A stretch of DNA of 64,000 nt from Paramacrobiotus metropolitanus (GCF_019649055.1 NW_026570234.1:1736001-1800000), one strand, 5' to 3'; shown: positions 11,196-24,153, counted from the first letter of the stretch. Notes: generated by a model not told the origin, from the sequence alone. Numbers and translations are program-made.

Positions 11196-12676
11196 ATGGA
11201 GCGTCACGTGATACTATGGAGAACTATTTTCTCTGTCGTCTGTTTTCCCAGTAAACAACCAATCATCGTCGGTAGCACTAAAATATCGTCCGCACAAAGC
11301 ATGACTAATATTACTTTGTAGGGATTTTCTGCCATCCTTTGGCACATGCACAACAGGAGCTTAACCGGCAAACCAGAAACAAATGCAACTATTTAGAGGA
11401 GTGTTACACATGGACTTCTTTGCCTTCCGGCAATGCACTGAGCTGTGATCTGGACAGCGTCCTGCAGACCAATCCCAACGCAGTTCTGGATTCTTGTCCC
11501 GCTTGGTTCCGGGCGTATTCGGTGTATCCATTTAGTTTCCAGATCATTCCAGACGAAACTGGCGCCGAACCCGAAGAGAAGCTGTACTCTCAATTCGCGC
11601 GGTCGAAATGCTACGTCAAAGCTGCTCCCAGTTCGGTGTACCCGAATAGAAAATCGGCCATCTTGCGGTCAGCTGCCTTTCGGCCAAACGGATGCGTCAA
11701 ACTGCAAACAACGTTTTGGTACCGGATGTCTGCTGCGCCGATCATCACGGGTAACCGCGACAAGGATTACTTTCTGGAGTTGGTAGTGCACCATTCCGCG
11801 GATAGTACACCCGGTTTCGTCCCGAACTGGCAGATCTGGGGTAGCTCAAGTGATTACGCAACCTTTCCTGGTCCCAATATGTGGACAAGAGTTCAAATGG
11901 AATACGCAGTGGATGACCAGTTTACTCTCAACTTCTACGCGCATCACGGCAACACTTGCAACACAACATCCATCGATATAGACGGCATCGATACCAAGAT
12001 AGCAGGTAAACGGCGCAATTCTGCATACTTGATGTCGTGTTTTTAGGCAAAAATGTTGCATACCTAAAGAACGAGATTGGTTTCAGCTCCATCTGCCTGC
12101 ACTGTAAGGCCATCAGTGTCTGCCATACAGGAACCTAGCACATCCGTCGTGCCGGAGATCGCTGTTACAGGTACGAGCAATATAATACCGTTTCTGTAGA
12201 CCTTCCATCAGTAGCGATAATACAGTAAATTGTGGGTAATCAGTCTGTTGGTTTTTATAGACACGGCTGCTTTTACAACTGTTACGCCCCCGCCCATCGC
12301 GCAGCACTGTGAGTTCAGTCCCGCCGTCGTCGCTCGTTGCGCCAACGGCTCCGTTGCAATGCCCGCAGTGCAGCCTGAGCTGAGCGAGGCCAGTGAAGCC
12401 GTGTATGCCGGTGACAACACGTACCTGTGTCGGACACATTTGCGCAGCTTGCATGCATGGCTCCTGGAACAAGCTGCCAGACTGCATCCACAGCAACCAC
12501 CGAATTTGTTCACGACGGTCAATTGTCACCAAGGAGCACTGCAGTTCTCGGCGTCGGATCCGGATACTACACAGTCCACCGCGTTACACTTCCGGACAGC
12601 ATCGGTGGATGCAAAATGCCGAAACATTTTTGCCGGGTTTTTATCACAATTGACGTTGCTAAGCAAGGGCATGTAA
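11196..12676 (+). CDS. Secreted MAM-domain protein, single unit (family member 1)
   Basis: Four exons: 11196-11250, 11322-12005, 12087-12170 and 12261-12676, summing to 1239 nt (412 aa), every intron in phase 1. Exon 1 encodes a signal peptide (MERHVILWRTIFSVVCF). Exon 2 encodes a MAM-like domain: CYTW near its start, TTFWYRM at mid-domain, then a QIWG segment, FTLNFYAHHGNTC and a closing IDIDGIDTKI. Exon 3 is a Ser/Pro/Thr linker. Exon 4 encodes the terminal cysteine module, with RCANGSVAMPAVQPELS, GDNTYLCRTHLRSLHAWLL and SVDAKCRNIF. MAM domains usually mediate extracellular adhesion or complex formation. No membrane segment is seen, so the product is probably secreted. It is the shortest intact member and lacks the second MAM domain of the 21.8-kb gene. 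Confidence 0.8.
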
Positions 12677-13030
12677 TCCGGCAACGGTTGTTTTCCTCTA
12701 TTGCCTGCTCTGTTGCCTGAAAATACTGTATGATTTAGCTATTGCGGCATTGCCTGAAAATCATGGCTAAGTCATACGATCTGTAATCTGTATGACTTAG
12801 CTACGATTTTCATAAGAAACCGCTTGTTGGCGTTGTGGTGGACTGTTGATTATAGACCGTCAATTGTGTTGTGATTTTGCTTTTCTGTTTGTTTAAGAGA
12901 TACTCGTATATTGTGCGTCAGTAATAACTATATTAATTGTCAGTACACTGTACAGTATAAGTGGTATTTCTTTATTGGGAAAAAGCCATCAATACAACAA
13001 AAAGTGCATACGCAGAATACTACGCAAAAT
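12677..13030. repeat. Non-coding flank with short inverted repeat
   Basis: An inverted repeat at about 12755-12815 pairs GAAAATCATGGCTAAGTCATA with TATGACTTAGCTACGATTTTC around a short loop. Otherwise A/T-rich; no gene is seen. Confidence 0.4.
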
Positions 13031-13039
13031 GATTTACAT

Positions 13040-15906
13040 TTAAACATTAAAAAAACAACCAAAATCGTTAGCGCTATCAGTCATTTTAGAACGCATACTC
13101 AAAGTGCCCAAAACAGCAGCAGCATTTCCTTTTACAACAGCCAGGCTAAATCTCTGCTTTAAAAATGCAGTAGAACGGGGCTCCCCTGTGGCGTCGCGAA
13201 TCTTTCTGCCAACGAAACGAATAAGCTCCGCAAATGCAGGACCAAAGGTTCCAAAGGTCTCGACCGCCAGGGGATAAAGAAGATATCCCATTTCTTCCAC
13301 AAACGCGTACTTACGACGTTTCCTGTCTTCGGCCAAAAGCGCAACACTTCCGGATGCACTCGCGCTTGCCCGCACGTGCGATAAGGCTACTGTGTTCCAA
13401 CATGTAGCGTCCCAAACGAGCGCTTTGCCATCACGTACAGGGACGAGAGTCATGCCGTCTGGCCGCGTATTGTTTATACCGGACAGTCCCAGTGGCTCGC
13501 TTTGACATGGATACCCAGCATGTTCCAAAGCCCGCTTTGTTACGTCGTTGAGTTCGACATGTCTAGACCATCTTCCTCGGCTGCTGGAACAGGATAGGCC
13601 GTGGTGACCATTTGTGTCCACATGGCTTCCGCAGTTCACACAGTCGTGCTCTTCTACAACTGGAAGTCCAAACCTAAGTGCGATGCCAAAACGTACTTCT
13701 TCATCCCGCAAGAACGTGCGCAAATTAGGTGCAGGCAAAGCATTTAGCCATGCGCCCGAATCACGGTGTAGCACAGCTAAAAGTACGGCTCTGTTCGCTT
13801 CGTCGGTGGTCGTTTGCCTCATTAACAACACTGCTTGGTCAATCAACGGTCGATCCGATGCAGACTGGAACTTTCTCTGATCCATAGCAGGGGGTTCACA
13901 GTTGGTTTCTTCGGACCATCGCAGCACAATTGGATCGAGAAGTGTCGCCGTTGCAGGGCGGTAGATCATCGAGACTAGGGAAGTAACCGAATACGCCGAT
14001 GCCAGAAAGGCAGGGAAAACTAGCGATGTCGTACTCCGTAGCCCCATTCCTCCATCCCTGATAGGGAGCGACATCTGGGTCCACTGTGCGTCGTTCAGGC
14101 GGACGTTAAGAATGGACTGCAAACCGGCACGGACGATGTCATCCAGCGATGCAATTAACGCCATGTGCTCATAACATCTGCTTGTGCGGAATCCATAGAG
14201 CAGTTTCGGTATCAGTAAACAATTTCGCAAAAGGTACAAGCTGTAATGTGCAGGTATCAGTTTGAGTCGCGATATGAAATACTCCAGCTGCACGGATTTA
14301 CTGCGGAGGAAAGTCTCGCACGCCGCTGTTATTAGAAGAGCTCCAAGGAGTGTGCATTCTCCTTCCTTAGAAACGGCCATTTCGGGGAATGCATTGAGCA
14401 CCATTTGAACAGCATGTAACCGATCCACAGTGAATTGTCCCACGCTAAAAACTTCGCATTTGCTGAGATTAAGCTCCAGTCCCATTCTTAAACCGCGTGC
14501 AATGATCAGTCGAATGGCTGCAATAACTTTTTCCGCGAAACCAGCTAGGGTGACGTCATCAAGGTATCCAACTGCTATGTCGCACTCTAAGTCTTCAAAG
14601 AGTGGAAGTGTTGCAAGGCCATATCCAAACGGACCAGCGGGATCGCCTTGCTGTACACCAGTTTCTGAAGACAACATGAACTTGCCGCAACTCACGTGTG
14701 ACGCGTGCCGGTAGGACTGCCAGAAGTATCGGAAATATGCAGGGAATTTGTCACGTACAGCAGTCAACAAAACGTCCCGACGCAATGTATTGAAGGCGTT
14801 TCTGAAATCGAGCTTTACAATAACGCGCGCGTCCGCATGTGTCGTTTCAACGTAACTCCGAACAGCATGCGCGGCAGCTTCTGCACCTCCCCTTACGCCG
14901 ACGCCGAGTTGCACGGGAGAAAACATAGCGGCTGCTTCTTCGGCGCACCTGCTGCTGACAATCTTTGAAGTCAATCGTATCCGTAGCGTATCCCCTACAG
15001 CGATTGGTCTCACTCCTCCATCTTTTTTCCCCGGTGGAATTAAACTGGCGCCAAAAAAATACGGCCGTATATCATCAGGTATGTCTGTCCTGAGAATCAT
15101 ATTCGTCAGATCAGTGAGTGCGAGACATAGATCACTTTGCTGATCGTCCTTGCGATTTAGGAGGTCTTTCAAATGCTGCGGGCGAAGGCCGAAAACTCCT
15201 GCCGGTGATCCGGTGGGAAAACTGAAAACAGCGTTCATTACCTCCGCTGGGGAAACTGGTGGTGGTAAGAAGGAGTCATCAGGTGTTGGAGGGAACTGGC
15301 AGTCGTCAGGTGCTGGCGGGTGCTTATCCCGTAGTACTTGAGCAGTTTCAGCATTAATCTCGGCCAGTTTATCATCTTCCAGCAGTATCCTAATAGCTCT
15401 TTAATGTTAGCATCTTGGAACATAGAATTTACTGAGGCACGTAGACTATCCTGTGCGGAAATATTATTTCTGGCTTGTTCGCGACGGGGCAGAGAATGGC
15501 GGTTTGCAAGGGACAAATCTGCCAGGTTCTTCCTAATTACGGAGGTGAGAGATTCTCTGCGAAGAGTTTTGGTAGGAGGGAGCGATAAAGCGGTCGGTGC
15601 AAACAACAGCAGTGCGGTCCAGGTAGCTGACGAATTCTTGCGCACGCAGTTCCTGATCAAATCGGTCAGCACTTGAGCACACTGGCGACGCACCGCCTTA
15701 GACACACGTTTCGGAATGTGGTATCAGTCGCCTTCCAAGAAGGATTGTAAAGGGTGCTTCTGGGTCCCTCCGGGCGGCGGTAATGGAGGCTGGGTAGAGG
15801 AGGAACCCGTAGCGAGCTTGCGCGAACAAGCCTTCGTGTGGGCAGCGAATCCAGCTCCCTGCGTGAAACACTTTTTGCAGTGCGGGCGAGGCTGATCGCG
15901 AGCCAT
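13040..15906 (-). pseudogene. Non-LTR retroelement: zinc finger, reverse transcriptase and restriction-like endonuclease, disrupted
   Basis: Read from ATG 15906 on the minus strand. An N-terminal C-x2-C…H-x3-C finger (residues ~9-27, PHCKKCFTQGAGFAAHTKAC) is followed by an in-frame TGA at 15724-15726. The frame then runs to about 15400, where coding continuity passes to the frame used by the rest of the protein. The large part contains an RT domain (KLDFRNAFNTL, GVQQGDPAGP, YLDDVTLAG in place of Y/FADD). A C-terminal cysteine/histidine knuckle (CVNCGSHVDTNGHHGLSC) precedes a nuclease-like segment with RPDG and VWDAT, resembling the restriction-like endonucleases of R2-type elements. One stop and one frameshift make this copy defective, but long intact stretches suggest it is not old. 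A 5'-truncated relative lies at 7519-7641. Confidence 0.8.
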
Positions 15907-15949
15907 AGTTATAGTAAGAATGGAGAAAGACCAACCTAATGTGTCCGGA

Positions 15950-18205
15950 GGGAGGCAGGATGCCCAGGAGAATCAGGCCGCCGCGAGCAGCTTCCCATTC
16001 CGTGGCACTTTCCCATTCCGTGGTACGGTGCCACGGTTAGATTCTCCGAAGCCACCCTTGCAGTCGACAGGAAAACTCACTATCGACGCGCTGGGAAATT
16101 TAGCGCAAAAATGTCCAAAAATGTTCACGGTTTTCAAAATGTGTTTGTATGGCCCGAAAATTATCAACAGTAAATTGTAAAAGTTAAAAACTTTTAACAG
16201 TACAGTATAAGTTGTAATGTAACTGGGACAAGTAGCAGCATCTTTGTTTGTAATAATATACCAATTGCGCCAACACGAATCGCGACATACTTACATCGAA
16301 TTTCACCCTTTACATACCTACATCGAAGCTAAAAAACGGCCTGATTGGCTGGGCTTCGATGTAAGTCAATTTTTGCTCAAAGTCTGTCGCGGGGCGGTGA
16401 CGAAAACCGTTACACAGATGGGCGTACCTTGTAACGGGTCTAAGCGACGCCCTATTGCCCTTTGCTTTTCTGTGGTTTTGATTGGTGGGTCAGCATTCTG
16501 AGTTAGATCGAGGCTGCCCACCGCCAATGGCAAAATTCGAAACCACGTGGTACAAATTCAGTACTTTGAGTGGTCTATCAAGAAAAAATCACAACTTGTT
16601 TGCTGTGTCCTTTATTTTATTACGAGTATTTCTTTTTAATTATTCTATTTTTTGAAATATTTGTCCATATAAATGGAGTTTTCACATGAAAGGCTTTTTC
16701 ATTTTACAATTTCCTGACGGAGATCATGCAGGGCAGCCTGCTCACTGGGTTCCCAGTTGTTTGCGTCTGGGCTATTATCAGTGCTACGAGCAAACGTTGT
16801 TTATCCTTTACCCACTCAGATATTTTGTGGATAAGTATTTTAGCAAGTTATGCAGATAAGCTAAGAAGTAGCTGGAAAAATTTTCAAATCTTTTCCGCTT
16901 TCTTGGAAAATCTGCAAAACAATGTTGTTGACGTTTCTTCAATTATCTTGCGGGGAACCCTGCGTGCTGGCTAACCAGCTGGCTCTTGTTAATGCAGCAG
17001 TACCTACTGGGCAGAGTGTTTGGTTCTTGCCAGCCTTTATTTACTGGATAGCCATCCTGATCCATGGTAAGCAAGACCATCAAATGAAAACTTTTATATA
17101 TTTTACGACGTATGTGAAATACTTTCAACCAAAACTTTCAGATTACGCAAGAAAGCGAGCATGTTTGTGATTATTCTTTTTCATCTGGTTGCGGGTTCCC
17201 GCTTATCTGGCTACCCAGAGGAAGATATTTGACAAATAACTGTCGTTTTGCTGTTGTGCGGTGTATAAGGCCAGCTTGGTGAAATTTTTAAGTTGCGAGC
17301 CAGGGCATTTATTTTATATTTCTGACGCCAGAAAAAAGTAATTCTCAATAAAGCCGTAATTTCAATAAATATCGGCAATAAGCAGCACGTATAAATCGAA
17401 CATGTCAGCGTCACCTATTGAGGAATGTGCGTCCTGTCTGTTTTGCGCACACCGTCCCCGTTAACACGGACATACATACACGCAAGCCGTGAAAACGGGC
17501 GCGGTTTTGCATACTTTGTATGTAAATGCACGCTGAAATATTTGTAAGTAAGTCCCGGATGCGCCTATGCGCAATGACTATAATTTTTACATGTGGTTGT
17601 GTGTTTGAACGATTACAATAACGCGTAGATACAAATAGTACAGCAATGAATGCAGAACTTTTCGGTGCGACGCCAATATATTTCAGCATCGAGCGGCCCC
17701 AAAACCCCTCTCCTACATTATCATAACCTACACTGAAAAAGATTACAATGACGCTTCTCGCAAAGTGTTTATCGATATCGACAAGAACAGTGTCAGAGAA
17801 GCCGGTTTGTATTACCTTGAATTAATGCTAGGTTTCAAACCTCTAGTCTCACGATAACAAGTCGTTTTCTAACAAAGGGTAGCCGCGGCGGTGCGGTTGT
17901 GTTATCTACGGGTGGACTGCTTATAATTCTGTACAACGCGCCAGTTTTGCGTTTCTCACTTTAACGGCTTTTGCTTCCGTACACGTTGAATGACAGGGTA
18001 GCGCCTTATCAAAACGGCGAGAAATCATTACCGACTGTTCGGTTGTTAGGAAAGCATTTCTGATGATCCAGAAGTAAGGTGAGTGTGGGGCAAAGTATCT
18101 GTTAACTGAGATGCTATTCCGCATTGTAGAGAATGACGCACAACAAGGTTTTATGGCAAATGACTTTGCTTCTCGTCAGTACTACCCGTAAGTTCTCCTT
18201 ACTAT
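15950..18205. other. Non-coding interval; one weak exon candidate
   Basis: 15995-16040 has a 17-18-base tandem pair (TTCCCATTCCGTGGCAC / TTCCCATTCCGTGGTAC), possibly element 5' flank. TACATCGAAGC and its reverse complement lie about 30 bases apart near 16318-16365. At 16922 an ATG opens 48 residues, including a hydrophobic SVWFLPAFIYWIAILIH, up to a good donor (GTAAGC at about 17067). No partner exon is found, so I do not call a gene. Confidence 0.35.
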
Positions 18206-18210
18206 AATTA

Positions 18211-19504
18211 CGAGGGTCACTCAGAAAGTAATGATAACTATCGCACGATTTTTTATTGCATCAGCGCTTTCCTCGTATTTTCTCAAAATACTGCCCCTTC
18301 ATCTCTATGCAACGCAAACATCTAGTCTGCCACTCATCAAACATTTTCGAAAAGAAATTAGGTGGTAAATTAGAGATCGCTGTATTGATATTTTCTTCCA
18401 GTTCTTCATCATTTTCAAACTTTTTACCACGTAACAATTTCTTCAACGTTGGGAAAATCTTGAAGTCGTGAGGTGCCAGGTCAGGCGAGTATGGTGGATG
18501 TGGGAGGATTTTCATTCGCGATGCCGAGATAAAATTCATTGTGGCATTCGATGTATGGGGACGTGCATTATCATGGTGATAAATGATCTTCCTTACGCGG
18601 CTTTGGGGTCTCTTTTTCTGAACTTATCAAAGAAAGGCTGAAGAACATTTGCGCAGTACCACTGTGAATTCAATGTTGTGCCACGCCGTAGAGCCGATTT
18701 CAGAAAAACGCCACGCCTGCTGGAAATAAAGCGTACATCAGCTTACGGGTACTCCTGGAACGCTTGACACTAGTGGGGTCGTCGTTTCCGATCCAAACTT
18801 GATTCTGCTGCTTCGTTAGGGGATCATAGTATGAAAACCAGGATTCATCCTCTGTACACGTCATATTTGCGTTCGGTCGAAATAACGTCAAAGATGTTCT
18901 GGGCCAATTCGACGCGGACTTCCATCTGGGCAGGAGTTAATAAATGAGGGACCCATCGCTGACAAACCTTGCGCAGACCAAGCTCACTGCGGACTATCCC
19001 ACAAACCGTTCCTCCGATATCTGCAGTTCTTCTGCTATCTGTCTGACGGTAATATGGGATCGTGTTCGATCAGCTCTCACTGCGTCCGAGTTCTTCGCCG
19101 TGGTCGCTGTAGGAGGTCTTCCAGTTCTGGCACCATCGTCGAGGTCAAATGCTCAGTGCGAAATCGCTGGAACCAACGCGCAACAGTAGGATAAGAAGGA
19201 GAAGAATCAGGGTGCAAACTTTTCAACTCAGCATGACAACTGCGCGCGCTTTTCTTTTCTAAAATTTTTCTAAGATGATAGCACGAAAGTCGCGCTTCGT
19301 TAAATTAGCCATGTTTAATGACTAGTGCAGTGAACAGCTCGACTCGACTGCGCATAGATGCATGCCAGTCGCCAGCCGTAGGCGGTATGGCCACGGCCAT
19401 TGCCCTATGATCTAGTTATGAATGCTACAGTTTTTAAAAAATTAGTTCATAATTATATGATTATTTGCTGATACCGATTATCATTACTTTCTGAGTGACC
19501 CTCG
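18211..19504 (-). mobile_element. mariner-like DNA transposon, TA-flanked
   Basis: 27-bp terminal inverted repeats begin CGAGGGTCACTCAGAAAGTA and match exactly at both ends, flanked by TA on each side (18209-18210 and 19505-19506), the target duplication of Tc1/mariner elements. Length is 1294 bp, normal for mariner. The transposase lies on the minus strand. Confidence 0.9.
18261..19312 (-). pseudogene. mariner transposase, degenerate
   Basis: An ATG at 19312 starts MANLTKRDFRAIILEKF and then meets a stop. Further downstream, a VARWFQRF helix-turn-helix-like segment, the DESWFSYYDP segment with the second catalytic Asp, and HPPYSPDLAPHDF with the third catalytic Asp occur in frames broken by several shifts and stops. 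The catalytic D,D34D architecture is recognisable, but no uninterrupted protein remains, so the copy is dead. Confidence 0.85.
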
Positions 19505-19835
19505 TAAAAACTGTTGCCGCAATTTATCATACGTACTGATATGCCGCAGTAATTGTTTCCGCTATTAATTTCTAGATGCCATAAGGAAAATGCCAGCGTT
19601 ATGGCAAGCATGACTTACGCCTCAGCATGCCGAGAACCATACCGCGTTATTGTTTAATTTTTAAATTTTGATCTTTTCATGAACGCGAAATATGCACGGA
19701 TGCATTCGTAACCATTTCTGGGGTTTTCCGTTTTGTCGCATGTTGTAAAATAGTGCCCCTATTTTAGCCTTCATTAAGTCGTAATTTGCATATATGTTAT
19801 GAAGTGTACATCGGCTCCGCCCTAGCTATAGCTAT
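19505..19835. other. Non-coding interval
   Basis: Between the transposon and the MAM-family pseudogene. No exon, repeat or RNA gene is apparent. Confidence 0.4.
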
Positions 19836-19841
19836 GTGGTT

Positions 19842-21430
19842 TATGGAGCGTCAACAGAATCAAATTTGAATTGGATTTCCAACCGGAAGTGTCATTTTGT
19901 AGAAATAAACTGCAGTCCTTTGACCTTTTCGCAACCCGAGCAAGCTATTCAAGCAAGAAGTAACTGCGATTATCCATATCCGGAGCATTGTTTATACATG
20001 GACTTGCCTTCCGACAATCCGTTGAGCTGCGATCTGAACAGCGTTCAGCAGACGAGCCCCAACGCAATTCTGGACCCTTGTCGGGGTTGGTACCGGGCGC
20101 ATTCGCTGTATCCGTACCGGTTCCAGATCCTTCCAAACGAAATGGGCTCCGATTCGGGAGAAAAGATATACGCCCAATTTTCACAGTCTAAATGCTACGT
20201 CAAAGCTGTCTATCCGAACAGGAAATCGGCCACCATAAGAACAGCTGTATTTCGACCGAATGGATGCATCATACCAGATGTCTACTGCACCAATCCTCAC
20301 GGGTGACCACGGTAAAGACTACTTTCTGGAGTTGGTAGTGCATCATCCCGCGGTACCCGGTTTCATCCCAAACCGGCAGATCTGGGGCAGTCCAGACGAT
20401 TACGCAGCGTTTCCTGGTCCCAACGTGTGGCCGAGGGTCGAAACCGAATACGCAGTGGACGATCAGTTTACTCTCAACTTCTACGCGCATTACGGTGACA
20501 CTTGTAACACGACATCCATCGATATAGACAGCATCGACACCAAAATAGCAGGTAAACGACGCAATCCTGCATACTTGTTGTCGGCTTTTTACGTAAAAAT
20601 GTTGCCTGTCACAAAGTTAAGAATGAGATTTGCAGTTCCATCACCCTCCTGCACCACTGCTTTCCGTACCTTTACAGTTTACACCATCGGCCACCGACCA
20701 GACCAACTGTCCATCAGTCGAGCCGCTTTTTGAGACGTCCAGTACCCTTGAACCGCATCCGACTGACACGAGCACCGCATCCACAGATCATATTGACCCG
20801 ATTACAACCGATCCAGCGCAACAAACCATATGTCCGCTGCCGTCACCGTGCTATTCCTAGAAAACGCTACGCTCCTGCGATATGGGAGCGACAACCCAGG
20901 TGGTCGGTAACCCTACCGGTATTTAGGCATGCTCATCTCCTCCAGCCATTACTTGGTACCGCGGTTACAGATGCTTCCCGCTCCAGTTCGATTTAGTTGA
21001 TGGCGATACCGCAGGTGGTATGTGTTTAATATAAACGTTAGTTATAAATTCATAACTGTGCTGAACACCTGTAACCGGGAAAAGGTTATTGTCGATACAG
21101 CGATACTATAAAAAAACCTCCGCTTCCGGTTTCCAGAGGGTATAATCGCTGTATCCCGTTGCATAAAGAGGACCTTTGGGCTACCGGCGGACAGAAACGA
21201 TGCCGTGGCCATTCTTCGTGGACCTCTATTCATCGCCCCTACCTGTACCGTTTACAGGGTCACGTTTTGGTAACACCTCTCTCCCATTATCCCGCAATCG
21301 ATCCCGTCAATCCAGGGGACGAATTCGTCCTCAAGGTTTTCCTGGAAGATATAGACAAGCCTTTCCTAACGCTCAAATTTGGGGCACCGCAATTGACTAT
21401 ATCGGCGTTAATCTTATTCAATGGCACAAA
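19842..21430 (+). pseudogene. MAM-family gene copy, broken (family member 2)
   Basis: An ATG at 19842 (MERQ...) aligns with the signal-peptide exons of the 11.2-kb and 21.8-kb genes but soon hits a stop. The MAM 1 exon is recognisable from about 19970 (CDYPYPEHCLYMDLPS, SQSKCYVKA), then a net 20-base deletion near 20269 removes the TTFWYR core and shifts frame. The first half of MAM 2 at about 20835-21015 has two in-frame TAG codons. The second half (from about 21140) is truncated just after the QWH position near 21425, and no terminal cysteine module follows. The copy is therefore a pseudogene. It is closest in arrangement to the 21.8-kb gene. Confidence 0.85.
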
Positions 21431-21509
21431 AAAGACTGCCTATGTACACCTCTAAACATAGAACTTGTACGTCATAATGATTGTATGACACGGATGTGTG
21501 GCTTAGTTT

Positions 21510-21810
21510 TATCCTTATCGATATCAATTTGCCGTCCCACTGTGTTACAGTCTGTGTACAACGGGAAGATAATCAGAGCTGATTTTATGATGAGCACACC
21601 TGTTATCTGGTATGCGAATTGTTATCGCATTAGTTGAGAGACCGATTTTATGACATTTGTTTCTAAAGGCTTATGACGAAAAACCTTGCAGTTGCGATAA
21701 GAGGCGAAAGGAAACGTCGCGTGTTGACGACATGATAGAATAATATTAAAGTTATGACATTGGCTTTAGTGAAGTCCCAGTTACAGATTTTTCAACATTC
21801 TCGTGAACAG
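21510..21810 (+). promoter_or_regulatory. Conserved upstream region of MAM-family gene
   Basis: Related to 10901-11195 upstream of family member 1; for example, a CCGATTTTATG...TTTGTTTC...GGCTTATGACGAA series ends about 140 bases before the ATG at 21811. Regulatory function is inferred only from conservation of flanks between paralogues. Confidence 0.35.
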
Positions 21811-24153
21811 ATGGAGCGCTACAGGGTTCTATGGAGAGTTGTTATCTCTTCATTCTGCTTTACCAGTAAATATACTAATCCTCAACGGTAATCTTTAAAT
21901 ACCCTTATGTATTATTGTAATATTTTAGAGGTTCTCTGCGGCCACTTAGCACCTGCACAACAAGAACCTCCATTACAAACCAGGAGTAGCTGTGACTATC
22001 CGGAACAGTGTTATCAGTGGACGTCACTGCCTCCCGGTAGCGATACATTAAGCTGTGACATTGACAGTGTCCAACAGACCAGTCCCAACGCACTGCTGGA
22101 TCCTTGTCGCGGCTGGCTCCGGGCGTTTTCGCTGTATCCGTACCGGTTCGAGATCCTTCCAAACGAAATGGGTTTCGATTCGGGAGAAAAGATATACGCC
22201 CAATTTGCACAATCTAAATGCTACGTCAAAGCTGCCCCAAGTTCCGCGTACCCAGACAGAAAATCGGCCACCATGAGATCGGCTGCATTTCGACCGAACG
22301 GCTGCATCAAACTGCAGACAACGTTCTGGTACCGGATGTCATCTGCGCCGATACTCACGGGTGCCCGCGACAAGGATTACTTTCTGGAGTTGGTAGTGCA
22401 CCATTCTGCGGACAATGCGCCTGGATTCATCCCGAACTGGCAAATTTGGGGCAGCATCAGCGATTACACGGCCTTTCCTGGTCACAATGTGTGGACAAGG
22501 GTCCAAGCGGAATACGCTACAGACGACCAGTTCACTCTGAACTTTTATGCGCACCACGGTGACACTTGCAATACGACATGGATCGATTTGGACGGCATAG
22601 AAACGAGAATAGCGAGTAAAATTTTTTAGGCTTGAGATTTCGACTTGACTAACTTAGAAAGGTTTAAATTTTTGTTTTCCAGTGCCGATCGAGTGTACCA
22701 CTACAACGGTTTTCCCAACCAATGAAACCACCGAGACTCCCGTTTTCTTACCAGATACTACTCCGAGTACCGAAGCAACGATTACTTTTGACAACAGCAC
22801 GAGCAACCTGATACCCATCAGCAATTGTCCACTTCCGTGGCCGTGCTATGGATGGATAACCATAAGGTCATGCGACATGGGGACGGTAGCTCAAGCAGAT
22901 AACTCTGTCACCGGTATTTTGGCGTGCTCTGCTCCTCCAGCTATTACTTGGTACCGCGGCTATAGATACTTCCCATATCAGTTTGATTTGCTCAAAAACA
23001 ACACCGGTGCTGGTGAGTAAGAGATCCTAAATTACGAACACAAAAGTCTCAGAAGAGAAATTTTATGGTAACGACAAACAAGTACACCACACAGAATTCG
23101 TTGTTCCATTTTTAGGGGACATAATTGCCGTGTCACGTTGCACCAGGAGGTCGACCGGGTTACCACCCGACCGAGATGAAGCCGTGGCTGTCCTGCGTGG
23201 ACCAATCATCGTCTCCACCGCCTGTATCGTTTACCGTGTCAAGTTTTGGTATCGACTTTCCGATTACCCCGTAATTAATCCAGCTAATCTACGGGACGAA
23301 TTCGTCCTGAAGGTTTTCGTGGAAGACAATGGACAAGCCTTTCCTAATGATCAAATATGGGGCAAAGCAGATGACTATACCGGCGTCAGTCCTAATCAGT
23401 GGCACTTTGGCCAAGCGATTTTCGGCCGCGACAGAGGCGAACAATTCACCGTTAACTTCCTAGCATACCACAATGACGGCTGTGAGCTGAGCCTAAAAAC
23501 CATTGCTCTGGACACCATTCAAATTGAGAACGGTAAATTATGGTGATGAATGTCATATATTGGTAGTCATATCGTTTCACAGCATGCTAAGTGTTTTCAT
23601 ATCGAAGCAAAATCTCCTTAGAGCGGTAAGCGTTCCTTACGGCTCGGCTTTCTGCCTCCCGACCACTCCGACTTCAACAGCTGCAAGCACTTCCCAATCT
23701 TACGAAGCCACAGCATCGCCCAGTCAACCGTTCACAACGTCATTTCCACCGCAGTCCAGCAACGCCCCGCCCGGATCGGAGCAGTGCGAATTCGCTCCCG
23801 CCGTTATCGCGCGTTGCAGTAACGGCACGGTTACTATGCCCGCAGTGCAACCTGATTTGAGCGAGGCCAGCGACGCCGTGTTTGATGGTGACAACACGTA
23901 CCTGTGCCGAACACATTTGCGCAACTTGCATGCATGGCTACTGGAACAGGCTGCGAGGACGGTTCCTCACCAACCACCGCACTCGTTCACCACCGTCAGC
24001 TGTCAACGAGGAGCGCTGCAGTTCTCGGCGTCGGACCCGGATACTGCACTGTCCACCAGCTTACAATTCCGGGCGGTATCGGTAGATTTAAAATGCCGAA
24101 TTATTTTCGCTGGGTTCCTAACGCAGTTGTCATCACTCAGCAAAAACTTATAG
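21811..24153 (+). CDS. Secreted protein with two MAM-like domains and cysteine module (family member 3)
   Basis: Exons 21811-21865, 21929-22615, 22683-23012, 23116-23532 and 23624-24153 total 2019 nt (672 aa), all introns phase 1. Exon 1 is a signal peptide (MERYRVLWRVVISSFCF). Exon 2 is MAM 1 (TTFWYRM, QIWG, FTLNFYAHHGDTC). Exon 3 gives a Thr-rich linker and the start of MAM 2 (CPLPWPCYGW, SCDMGT). Exon 4 completes MAM 2 (VKFWYRL, QIWG, FTVNFLAYHNDGC, IALDTIQI). Exon 5 encodes a Ser/Thr linker and the terminal module (GDNTYLCRTHLRNLHAWLL, SVDLKCRIIF). The last acceptor is TTAGAG at 23618-23623, chosen by phase; nearby alternatives break the frame. No membrane anchor is seen. Confidence 0.8.

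Noticed and set aside
15236-15240. TAATG overlap between an upstream ORF stop and an ATG in the retroelement, as in stop-restart translation
   Set aside because: The downstream frame is open and protein-like for about 55 codons upstream of that ATG (to a TAA near 15402), and the conserved pre-RT sequence continues there. The overlap is a by-product of a frameshift.
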